From positions 1-18,328 of the forward strand of contig URGV01000041.1 in the NCBI GenBank assembly GCA_900547455.1: 18,328 nucleotides of DNA, given 5' to 3'. The position numbers and the translations under genes were made by a program. The notes under the pieces were generated by a model. The model was not told where the DNA came from, ran no database searches, and worked only from the letters and a program-made list of their open reading frames with translations. Shown here piece by piece: positions 1-6,488 of the stretch. This DNA comes from an uncultured Oscillospiraceae bacterium. Lineage in GTDB: Bacteria; Bacillota; Clostridia; Oscillospirales; Ruminococcaceae. Within the stretch, counting starts at the first letter, position 1, and every line of letters starts with the position of its first letter.

Positions 1-4
1 CCTT

Positions 5-25
5 GGGGGGCATTATCATCCCCCC
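5..25. repeat. G6/C6 inverted repeat
   Basis: A run of six G (5-10) and a run of six C (20-25) can pair around a 9-nt A/T-rich loop. It lies at the very edge of the window, so its owner gene is unknown. It is the first of a series of hairpins reaching to the dnaE stop codon. No coding sequence is convincing here. Confidence 0.5.
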
Positions 26-55
26 AGCGGCACGACGCTGCGCGGCGTTGCCGCT
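26..55. repeat. Long imperfect hairpin with a 3-nt loop
   Basis: Arms 26-38 and 42-55 pair almost completely around the loop TGC (39-41). There is one bulged base (48) and one A·G mismatch (35/45). C-runs flank it on both sides. The stem is long enough to fold in either strand's transcript. It has no T-tract, so it is not an intrinsic terminator by itself. It belongs to the hairpin-rich 3' flank of dnaE. Confidence 0.55.
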
Positions 56-80
56 CCCCCCAGAAAGGGTTTCAGACACA

Positions 81-130
81 AAAATAGACCGATTTGCCAC
101 TTTGGGTTGGTGGGCAAATCGGTCTTTTTT
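81..130. terminator. Bidirectional rho-independent terminator
   Basis: A perfect 12-bp stem (87-98 with 113-124) is followed by TTTTTT on the plus strand (125-130). On the minus strand it is followed by TATTTTT (complement of 81-86). It can therefore stop rightward transcription entering from outside the window and leftward transcription from dnaE. It is the only clear intrinsic terminator beyond the dnaE stop, about 360 nt away. If it ends the dnaE transcript, that mRNA has a long, highly structured 3' UTR. Confidence 0.85.
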
Positions 131-268
131 CTCCCCAAGCTATACCGGGGGTCACACTTCCTGCTGTCAAACCGTGGCGCGGCAGGGGGTGCTCCCGAGG
201 ATGCTTGAGGGCTTAAGCCACCGCAACCAATACCGCTAGGGCAGAAGGCCGGGGGATCAAAGGGAGCA
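131..268. other. Intergenic stretch without a recognisable gene
   Basis: I find no credible coding sequence here. The short open frames on both strands have no ribosome binding site and their translations resemble no family I know. The stretch contains the 10-bp perfect palindrome GGCTTAAGCC (210-219). The string GCCGGGGGATCAA (248-260) recurs closely at 307-317 on either side of the first strong hairpin. Confidence 0.5.
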
Positions 269-497
269 GAAGTAAAAGCGTTCCGCTTTAACTTCCGCCC
301 CCTTCGCCGGGGATCAAGACTTCTTCGAAGTCTTGGACCAGGAGGTTCCTGGCGTATCTTTCGCAGCATTTATGCTGCTACTTTCCTCTACGCGAGAAAG
401 TAGGCCGGGGATTGGGGCGGAGCGCCCAAAAAGGTGGGCGCAGGGGCCGGAGGCCCCCACTTGGGGAGTCGCATCAGGGCAGGAGGCTACGCCTCCT
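269..497. repeat. Array of eight consecutive small hairpins downstream of dnaE
   Basis: Eight stem-loops follow each other, mostly with 2-3 nt loops. They are 269-280/284-295 (11 of 12 pairs, loop TTC); 315-323/327-335 (9 bp, loop TTC); 338-343/347-352 (6 bp, loop GGT); 363-369/372-378 (7 bp, loop TT); 379-385/396-402 (7 bp, 10-nt loop); 415-419/423-427 (5 bp, loop GAG); 443-448/452-457 (6 bp, loop GGA); and 481-487/491-497 (7 bp, loop TAC). The last straddles the dnaE stop codon. The segment 381-427 recurs in inverted orientation at 18283-18328. The array is probably a dispersed extragenic element; its function is unknown. Confidence 0.75.
381..427 (+). repeat. Dispersed intergenic repeat, copy 1 (core)
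   Basis: This 47-nt core holds the hairpin with arms CTTTC/GAAAG, a GC-rich linker and the GGGCG/CGCCC triloop hairpin. It matches the minus strand of 18283-18328 except for one inserted C and a 3-base difference in the linker. Both copies sit beyond the 3' end of a gene (dnaE here, rarA there) and have the same orientation relative to that gene. Confidence 0.85.
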
Positions 498-3400
498 CAT
501 TCCGCTCCTTCTCGGGAACAACCACCACCACATTCTCCTTCCCTAAAATCTTCTCCAACTGGAAGTACAGCGGGTTGTTGAAGGTGATCCACAGCTTCTG
601 CGGCGCGCAGACCAGCTTCTTGGTGTCGAGGAAAAAGTAGTAGACCGGCACCTCCCCCTCGAAGATGTCGAGGTACTGCTCCGATTTTAAAAACTCCCGG
701 CTCTCCCTCGATGGCACCCGCAGGTAAAGCCCCGGGCGCTTGCCGCGCTTGCGGCGGACCTGCGGCTTGTCATCCTTGCGCTTGTGGTGCGGCGGAATGG
801 CGATAAAGCCCTCCGGCTGATCCAGCACCTCCTGCGGGGTCGCCACCGCCCGGCAGACCAGTTTGGTGTCCTCCTCGCGGATGCTGAGTCTGGCTTCGAT
901 GTAGAGCACCTGATTCTCCTCCAGCAACTCGCGGTACTGGTCGTAAAGCGGCGGGAAAACCAGCATCTCGATCGAACCGCTGGTATCCTCCAGCGTGATG
1001 AAGGCCATATAGCCGCGGCGTTTGAGGATGCGGGTCTTTTTGCCGGTGACGATACACAGCACCCGTACGATGTCCCCGTCCCGATATTTGCCCTCATCCA
1101 GCCCCATCGAATTTTCTTCTTCGTCCTCTGGAAGCAGCTCCTCCAGATCCACCGTCTCCAGCTGCCGGGCAATCTCGCGGTACTGCGCCAGCGGATGTCC
1201 CGAGACATACAGTCCGGTGACCTCCTTCTCCATCGCCAATTTTACGTCCGGCGGAAATTCCTCCTTCTTCGGCAGCTGGGAGGGGTGCTTGCGGTGGGTG
1301 GGGTCCAGCTCGTCGAACAGATTCATCTGCCCCTCCAGATTGTTCTTGTACCGGTCCTCGATGTCCAGCATCACCACCTGATAGCCGTCCAGCAGTGTGC
1401 GGCGGTTGTGACCAAAGCTGTCCAGCGCCCCACACTTGATTAAGCTCTCGACGGCGCGGCGGTTGAGATCCTTGCCGTACATCCGGTCACACAGGTCGTC
1501 CAGGTCGTTGAAGGGGCCGCCCTGCTCCCGCTCCTGTACCAGCGCCTCCATGACCCCCCGGCCCAGATTCTTGACACCCAGAAAACCAAAGCGGATGCAG
1601 CCGTCCTCGACGGTGAAGCCGGTGAAGCTCTTGTTGATGTCCGGCGGCAGAATCTTGATCTTCATCTGCTCGCACTCTTTTAAATAGCTGAGCATCTTGT
1701 CGGTGTTGTCCAGGATGCTGGTCAGCAGTGCCGCCATGTATTCCTTAGGGTAATGGGCTTTGAGGTACGCGGTGCGGTAGGCCACGATGGCGTAGGCCGC
1801 GGCGTGGGATTTATTAAAGGCGTAGGAGGCAAAGGAGCTCATCTCGTCGAACAGCTCGTTGGCGACCTGCTCGCTGATGCCGTTGGCCACACAGCCGACG
1901 CACTCGACCGAGCCGTCCTCCTTCTTTGCGCCCCAGATAAAGTTCTTGCGCTCCTGCTCCATGACGTCGTGCTTTTTCTTGGACATGGCGCGGCGCACCA
2001 GATCCGCCCGGCCATAGGAGTAGCCCGCCAGCTTGCGGCAGATCTGCATGACCTGCTCCTGATAGACGATGCAGCCGTAGGTGACATCGAGGATGTCTTT
2101 TAAGAGCGGGGTCTTGTAGGTGATCTCCTGCGGGTTGTGGCGGTTGCGGATATATTTGGGAATCGACTCCATCGGCCCCGGGCGGTACAGCGAGATGACC
2201 GCGATCAAATCCTCGATCGATTCCGGCTTTAACTGCACCAGCACCTGCCGCATGCCGCCCGATTCAAACTGAAAGACGCCCTTGGCCTGCCCCTTGGACA
2301 TCATCTCGAAGGTCAGAGGGTCGGAGAGGGAAACCTTTTCGATGTCAAAATCCGGCTCGTACCGGCGAATCATCTTCTCGGCGTCGCTGATGACCGTCAG
2401 GTTGCGCAGACCCAAAAAGTCCATCTTCAAAAGTCCCAGCTCCTCCAGCGTCGTCATGGTGTACTGGGTGACGATGGCCTCGTCGTTTTTGGCCAGCGGC
2501 ACATATTTTTCCACCGAATCGCGCGCGATTACCACGCCGGCCGCGTGGGTGGAGGCGTGCCGCGGCATTCCCTCGATCTTGGAGGCGTGGTCGATCAGCT
2601 CCTTTACCTGCGGGTCGCTCTCGTACATGATGCGCAGGTCGGGCGAGCGCTCCAGCGCGGTGGCGATGGTCATGTGCAGCTCCATCGGGATGGCCTTTGC
2701 CACCCTGTCCACCTGCTGGTAGTCCATCCCCATCACCCTGCCGACGTCCCGCACGCCGCCGCGTGCCGCCATGGTGCCGAAGGTGATGATTTGCGCGACG
2801 CGGTCCTTGCCGTACTTGCGAATGACGTAGTCGATGACCTCCTCGCGGCGCTCGTAGCAGAAGTCGATGTCGAAGTCGGGCATGCTGACACGCTCCGGGT
2901 TGAGAAAGCGCTCAAACAGCAGATTATACTTCATCGGGTCGATGCCGGTGATGCCGATACAGTAGGCCGCGATGCTGCCGGCGCCCGAGCCGCGCCCCGG
3001 CCCGACCGGTATGCCGTTTCGCTTGGCGTAGTCGATGAAGTCCCAGACAATCAGGTAGTAGTCGACATAGCCCATCTTCTCGATGACCGACAGCTCATAC
3101 TCCAGCCGCTCCTTATATTCCTGCGGGGCATCCTCGCCGTAACGCTTTGCAAAGCCCTCCCAGCACTTTTCCCGGAAGAAGGTGACGTTGTCCCTGCCGT
3201 CCGGCACCTCGAACTTGGGGAGGATGTGGTGTCCGAAGGTAAACTCCACCTGACACCGCTCGGCGATCTTGACCGTGTTGTCCAGCGCCTGCCGGATGGC
3301 CTCCTCGTCGCCGGTGCACTCCCGCATGGCGTCGAACATCTGCTGGCGGGATTTGACGTAAAACTCCTCGGTTTCAAACTCCATCCCGTTGTCCTCTTCC

Positions 3401-4092
3401 AGCGTGTGGTTGGTCTGGATGCAGAGGAGGATCTTTTGAGTCATGCTGTCCTCTTTGGTCAGGTAATGGCAGTCGTTGGTCGCCACCAGCCCGACGTCCA
3501 GCTCCTTTGCCAGGCGGATTAAGTCCGGCAGAATCTTCTGCTGCTGGCGGATGCCATGGTTCTGCAGTTCGATGAAGTAGTGGTCCTTGCCGAAAACGTC
3601 CAGATAAAACTGGGCCGCTTCCTTCGCCTTCTGGTAGTCGTTCTGGCTTAAGGCGCGCGGAATCTCGCCCGCCAGGCAGGCGGACAGCGCGATGATGCCC
3701 TCGCTGTGTTCCCGCAGCAGGTCGCGGTCGATGCGGGGCTTAAAGTAAAAGCCCTCGGTGTAGCTGCGGGACACCATCTTGATCAGGTTCTGGTAGCCGG
3801 TCTGGTTTTCGCACAGCAGCACCAGATGATAGGGGGAGGTGTCCAGCCCGTTTACCTTGTCAAAGCGGGTCCTCGGCGCGACATAGACCTCGCACCCGAT
3901 GATCGGGCGGACGCCGTTGGCCTTGGCTTCCTTATAAAAATCGATGGCGCCGTACATGGCGCCGTGGTCGGTGATCGCAACCGCGTCCTGTCCCAGCTCC
4001 TTGACCCGCTGGATCAGCTGTTTTATCCGGCACGCGCCGTCCAGAAGGCTATACTCGCTGTGGACGTGCAGGTGCACAAACTGGTCTCCCAT
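487..4092 (-). CDS. dnaE: DNA polymerase III subunit alpha, DnaE type
   Basis: This is the catalytic subunit of a C-family replicative DNA polymerase, 1201 aa from ATG at 4092. An in-frame TTG at 4095 is an alternative start; GGGAG lies about 11 nt upstream of the ATG. The N-terminal PHP domain shows HLHVHSEYS (about 7-15), ITDHG (about 40-44) and DCHYL (about 207-211). The polymerase core has GPGRGSGAGS (about 364-373), the PDFDIDF aspartate pair (about 405-411) and a third acidic site in KMDFLGLRNL (Asp about 558). RHASTHAAG follows the fingers region. Toward the C-terminus there are an OB-fold (GYMAFITLEDTSGSIEML), a basic linker and a roughly 75-residue tail. No inserted proofreading exonuclease is seen, so it is DnaE and not PolC. 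It is last in the operon, 30 nt after whiA. The stop codon lies in a hairpin. Confidence 0.97.
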   Translation of the reverse strand: MGDQFVHLHVHSEYSLLDGACRIKQLIQRVKELGQDAVAITDHGAMYGAIDFYKEAKANGVRPIIGCEVYVAPRTRFDKVNGLDTSPYHLVLLCENQTGYQNLIKMVSRSYTEGFYFKPRIDRDLLREHSEGIIALSACLAGEIPRALSQNDYQKAKEAAQFYLDVFGKDHYFIELQNHGIRQQQKILPDLIRLAKELDVGLVATNDCHYLTKEDSMTQKILLCIQTNHTLEEDNGMEFETEEFYVKSRQQMFDAMRECTGDEEAIRQALDNTVKIAERCQVEFTFGHHILPKFEVPDGRDNVTFFREKCWEGFAKRYGEDAPQEYKERLEYELSVIEKMGYVDYYLIVWDFIDYAKRNGIPVGPGRGSGAGSIAAYCIGITGIDPMKYNLLFERFLNPERVSMPDFDIDFCYERREEVIDYVIRKYGKDRVAQIITFGTMAARGGVRDVGRVMGMDYQQVDRVAKAIPMELHMTIATALERSPDLRIMYESDPQVKELIDHASKIEGMPRHASTHAAGVVIARDSVEKYVPLAKNDEAIVTQYTMTTLEELGLLKMDFLGLRNLTVISDAEKMIRRYEPDFDIEKVSLSDPLTFEMMSKGQAKGVFQFESGGMRQVLVQLKPESIEDLIAVISLYRPGPMESIPKYIRNRHNPQEITYKTPLLKDILDVTYGCIVYQEQVMQICRKLAGYSYGRADLVRRAMSKKKHDVMEQERKNFIWGAKKEDGSVECVGCVANGISEQVANELFDEMSSFASYAFNKSHAAAYAIVAYRTAYLKAHYPKEYMAALLTSILDNTDKMLSYLKECEQMKIKILPPDINKSFTGFTVEDGCIRFGFLGVKNLGRGVMEALVQEREQGGPFNDLDDLCDRMYGKDLNRRAVESLIKCGALDSFGHNRRTLLDGYQVVMLDIEDRYKNNLEGQMNLFDELDPTHRKHPSQLPKKEEFPPDVKLAMEKEVTGLYVSGHPLAQYREIARQLETVDLEELLPEDEEENSMGLDEGKYRDGDIVRVLCIVTGKKTRILKRRGYMAFITLEDTSGSIEMLVFPPLYDQYRELLEENQVLYIEARLSIREEDTKLVCRAVATPQEVLDQPEGFIAIPPHHKRKDDKPQVRRKRGKRPGLYLRVPSRESREFLKSEQYLDIFEGEVPVYYFFLDTKKLVCAPQKLWITFNNPLYFQLEKILGKENVVVVVPEKERNEEA

Positions 4093-4122
4093 CAAAAACC
4101 GCGCTCCCTTCTTCCCTTTTGT

Positions 4123-5097
4123 TTATTCCTTTTCTTCCAAGCCACCGGCTTTGCCACCGGCTTTGCCAGCGGCATATCCTTCAGCCCTTGCCTGCTTTGC
4201 AAGAAGGCTGATCTTCTGCAGCCGGTGGTTGATTCCCGAGCGGGAGACGCCCAGCAGCTCCCCCAGCTCCCGCAGGGACATGTCCGGATTTTGCAGCCGG
4301 GCCTCCCCCGTCTGCTTGAGCGCGGGCTCCATCGTGTCAAACAGGCCGACCTGCTTTAGATACCGGATGTCCGCCGCCTGCACCGTCGCCGCACTCACCG
4401 TCTTTTCGATGTTGGAGGTCTCGCAGTTGGTGACGCGGTTGACCTTGTTGCGCATGTCCTTGTAGATTTTGACGTTGACCACGTCCATCATCGCGCCGGT
4501 TGCCCCCACCATGGTCAGCAGCTCCTCGATCGATTTGCTGTCCTTGCAGTAGACAATCTGCTGGCCGCGGCGGGTGGTGCGCTTAAAGTTAAGCGATAGG
4601 CTGTCCAGCACCTGCATCAAAAAGAGGGTGGTCTGCTCACCGGCCAGCACAAACTCCAGGTGGTAGTCCTTGCGCGGGTCGCTGATGTTCGAACAGCTCA
4701 GCATCGCCCCCGCCAAAAAGGCATGGCGGGCCTGCTCCCCTTCCAGCAGCTCCACATTGTATCCCCCGCCCTGCCGGTGGCCGAAAAAGGCGAGGATGGT
4801 TTTGCGGTCCTCCCCGTCGTCCACGCTGACCGCATAGGTCGGCTGCTGAAAGTTGCCGTTGTATTCTCTGGTCGTCACGCTGGTCTGCATCGGAATCTGC
4901 TGAAAGATCAGCTTGGCATACAGCTTTGCGACGTGCTTATTTTCGGTCGTCATCGAGATGCTCTCTGCCGAAAAGCTCTTTCCGCACAGCAGCATTCCGT
5001 AGGTAAACGCCTTTTTGTTGCGGGCAATCAGCCCTTTGTTGCGGCTGATCTCCCCCTTGACCTTCGACGCGAAGGTGTTGCGGCCTTCCTGCGCCAC
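4123..5097 (-). CDS. whiA: WhiA sporulation/cell-division regulator
   Basis: This is a DNA-binding protein of the WhiA family, 324 aa. It has an N-terminal LAGLIDADG-homing-endonuclease-like fold and a C-terminal helix-turn-helix. Family landmarks visible are HAFLAGAMLSCSNISDP (about 125-141), the NRVTNCETSNIEKTV segment (about 220-234) and the HTH around SLRELGELLGVSRSGINHRL (about 274-293). In actinobacteria WhiA controls sporulation septation genes; in Bacillus it affects division and chromosome segregation. The start is GTG, with AAAGGATG about 9 nt upstream. The C-terminal tail contains a short repeated Gly-Lys-Ala-Gly motif encoded by tandem 12-mers (about 4146-4172). A conventional yvcK neighbour is absent upstream. 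Confidence 0.95.
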   Translation of the reverse strand: MAQEGRNTFASKVKGEISRNKGLIARNKKAFTYGMLLCGKSFSAESISMTTENKHVAKLYAKLIFQQIPMQTSVTTREYNGNFQQPTYAVSVDDGEDRKTILAFFGHRQGGGYNVELLEGEQARHAFLAGAMLSCSNISDPRKDYHLEFVLAGEQTTLFLMQVLDSLSLNFKRTTRRGQQIVYCKDSKSIEELLTMVGATGAMMDVVNVKIYKDMRNKVNRVTNCETSNIEKTVSAATVQAADIRYLKQVGLFDTMEPALKQTGEARLQNPDMSLRELGELLGVSRSGINHRLQKISLLAKQARAEGYAAGKAGGKAGGLEEKE

Positions 5098-5116
5098 TTA
5101 CAATCATCCTTTCCAG

Positions 5117-5157
5117 GCGGGTTGAACCCGCAAACAATCGCGGCGGGTTGAACCCGC
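5117..5157. repeat. Tandem pair of 15-nt palindromes upstream of whiA
   Basis: GCGGGTTGAACCCGC occurs at 5117-5131 and again at 5143-5157, each followed by a similar AACAAT-containing stretch. Each copy is self-complementary (7-1-7), so it can be an mRNA hairpin or a binding site for a dimeric protein. The first copy ends about 20 nt upstream of the whiA start codon, just before its ribosome binding site. Confidence 0.75.
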
Positions 5158-5346
5158 GAACAATTCGCGTTGCCGGCTCCTGCTTATCGGAGCTTAACGC
5201 TCTCGCGCAGGTTGCTTTACTGCGTCATTAGTAAAAGCTCCCAGCCGCGCGTACAAGGTAGCTTCGATCGCTAGCTCGGGCGCGGATCGGGTGGCCTCCG
5301 GCTGTTCTCGTTTGTGGAAGCCCTTTTCGCGGGGGCAAGACAGATT
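5158..5346. other. Hairpin-rich spacer between the GNAT relic and whiA
   Basis: There is no convincing gene on either strand. Small inverted repeats can be read, for example TTTACT/AGTAAA around an 8-nt loop and CTCC/GGAG nearby. There is no T-tract terminator, so the operon could be read through. This is where yvcK would be expected in the Bacillus arrangement. Confidence 0.5.
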
Positions 5347-5541
5347 TTAGCACAAGCCCTGCCGCGAAATTGCGTGCAGGCTCAGCCTGCCCTGCTCCCC
5401 GCGCACCATCATCACAGTCGAGCCCCAGTGCTCGGTTAGAAACGCATTGACCGCAAGCCTTTGCTCCCCTTGATCCTGGGCGGGAGAGAGCCTTTGCAGG
5501 GCAGGCTGCCTGTCCTCTTTTTCCCACGTTGTCTGCTGCAT
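5347..5541 (-). pseudogene. Truncated GNAT-family N-acetyltransferase (N-terminal relic)
   Basis: The open frame encodes 64 aa. Residues about 30-48 (AVNAFLTEHWGSTVMMVRGE) resemble the first part of GNAT acetyltransferases of the type that carry an HWGS-x-x-x-x-RG signature near the N-terminus. A proper translation start is kept: AGGAG lies 5-6 nt before ATG at 5541, only 17 nt after rapZ. After the RGE signature the similarity stops at a palindrome (GCAGGCTCAGCCTGC, 5376-5390). The frame then ends with no acetyl-CoA binding region (no Q/R-x-x-G-x-G/A). I infer a decayed gene, truncated at or near the palindrome. A functional 64-aa peptide cannot be excluded. Confidence 0.55.
5376..5390. repeat. 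Palindrome at the GNAT truncation point
   Basis: GCAGGCTCAGCCTGC is a self-complementary 15-mer inside the truncated GNAT frame, at the place where recognisable homology ends. Its central 13 nt (CAGGCTCAGCCTG) also occur at 12073-12085 beside tRNA-Val. Confidence 0.65.
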
Positions 5542-5558
5542 CGTTTCTCCTGCTCCCT

Positions 5559-6458
5559 TTACAGCTTCTTTTTCTCGATGTCCCGGTGGGTGGTGATCAC
5601 CCGCAGGCCCTTGGCCGAGAGGTGGTTTGCCAGCTCCCGCGCAATCGTCACCGAACGGTGCTTTCCCCCGGTGCAGCCGACGGCGATAATCAGCTGGCTT
5701 TTCTGCTCGTCGTGGCGGTAAAGCGGAATCATGTAGTCGATAAAGTCATAGAACCGCGTCAGGAAGCCCTGGGTCTTGGGCGAGCGCAGCACATAGTCGC
5801 GCACCGGCTGGTCCAGCCCGGTCATCGGCCGCAGCTGCGGGTCATAAAAGGGGTTCGGCAGGCAGCGGACATCGAACATCAGATCCGCGTCCACCGGCAC
5901 CCCAAACTTAAACCCGAAGGAGATGCAGTTGACCACAAAGTCGTCCTTCTCCGGGTCGTCGCTGCGGAACAGGTCGTGGATGTGGCTGCGCAGCTGGGAG
6001 GCACTGAGCAAAGTGGTGTCGATGACCATGTCCGCCCGGTCCTTGACGGGGCTCAGCAGCTCCCGCTCCCGGCTGATGGCCTTGGCCAGCGACCCGCCCT
6101 CCCGCATCAGCGGATGGGGGCGGCGGGTGATCTTATAGCGGTTGATCAGCTCGTCGTTGGCCGCATCCAGAAAGAGAATCTGATAGCTGACCCGCTCCCG
6201 GTCCAGCTCGGCTAAGGCTCCGGTCAGCTCCTTGATAAAGTTTTCGCCCCGCAGGCCGCTGCGCAGCCCGCGCGCGTCCACCACCAGCGCCACCCGGTCG
6301 ATGCCGGAGCTGTCGGTCCCGCTGCTGCCGAGATACGCAAACTTCGGAATCAGCGCCGGGGGGATGTTGTCCACGCAATAGACGCCCACGTCCTCCAGCG
6401 CGTCCACCACCGCCGACTTGCCCGCACCGGACATTCCTGTTACAATGATAAACCGCAT
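5559..6458 (-). CDS. rapZ: RapZ/YvcJ nucleotide-binding protein
   Basis: This is a P-loop protein of the RapZ (YvcJ) family, 299 aa, close to the usual length of about 290. The N-terminal Walker A is GMSGAGKS (residues 8-15), followed by the family landmark VDNIPPALIP (about 29-38). The C-terminal domain carries AVGCTGGKHRSVTIA, a conserved signature. In E. coli RapZ binds UDP-GlcNAc-pathway small RNAs and guides RNase E. In Bacillus YvcJ hydrolyses nucleotides and affects competence. The RNA-adapter role in this organism is inferred. The gene follows murB by 30 nt on the same strand. Confidence 0.96.
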   Translation of the reverse strand: MRFIIVTGMSGAGKSAVVDALEDVGVYCVDNIPPALIPKFAYLGSSGTDSSGIDRVALVVDARGLRSGLRGENFIKELTGALAELDRERVSYQILFLDAANDELINRYKITRRPHPLMREGGSLAKAISRERELLSPVKDRADMVIDTTLLSASQLRSHIHDLFRSDDPEKDDFVVNCISFGFKFGVPVDADLMFDVRCLPNPFYDPQLRPMTGLDQPVRDYVLRSPKTQGFLTRFYDFIDYMIPLYRHDEQKSQLIIAVGCTGGKHRSVTIARELANHLSAKGLRVITTHRDIEKKKL

Positions 6459-6488
6459 AAGCCTTTTCCCTTCCCCTCATCTAAATGG

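Noticed and set aside
269..497. CRISPR array or attC-like array
   Set aside because: The units are inverted repeats of different sequence with no constant direct repeat and no uniform spacers, and no cas or integrase gene is present.
3..581. Short plus- and minus-strand open frames in the left intergenic region
   Set aside because: No ribosome binding sites, Pro/Arg/Ser-rich translations and overlap with hairpin stems. They are typical spurious frames in GC-rich repeats.
2545..3522. Long plus-strand frame (325 codons) opposite dnaE
   Set aside because: It is an antisense shadow of the strongly conserved dnaE frame and shows no domain of its own.
5228..5527. Alternative minus-strand 99-codon frame across the GNAT relic
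   Set aside because: No recognisable family. It runs through palindromic DNA and is out of frame with the GNAT similarity and its ribosome binding site.
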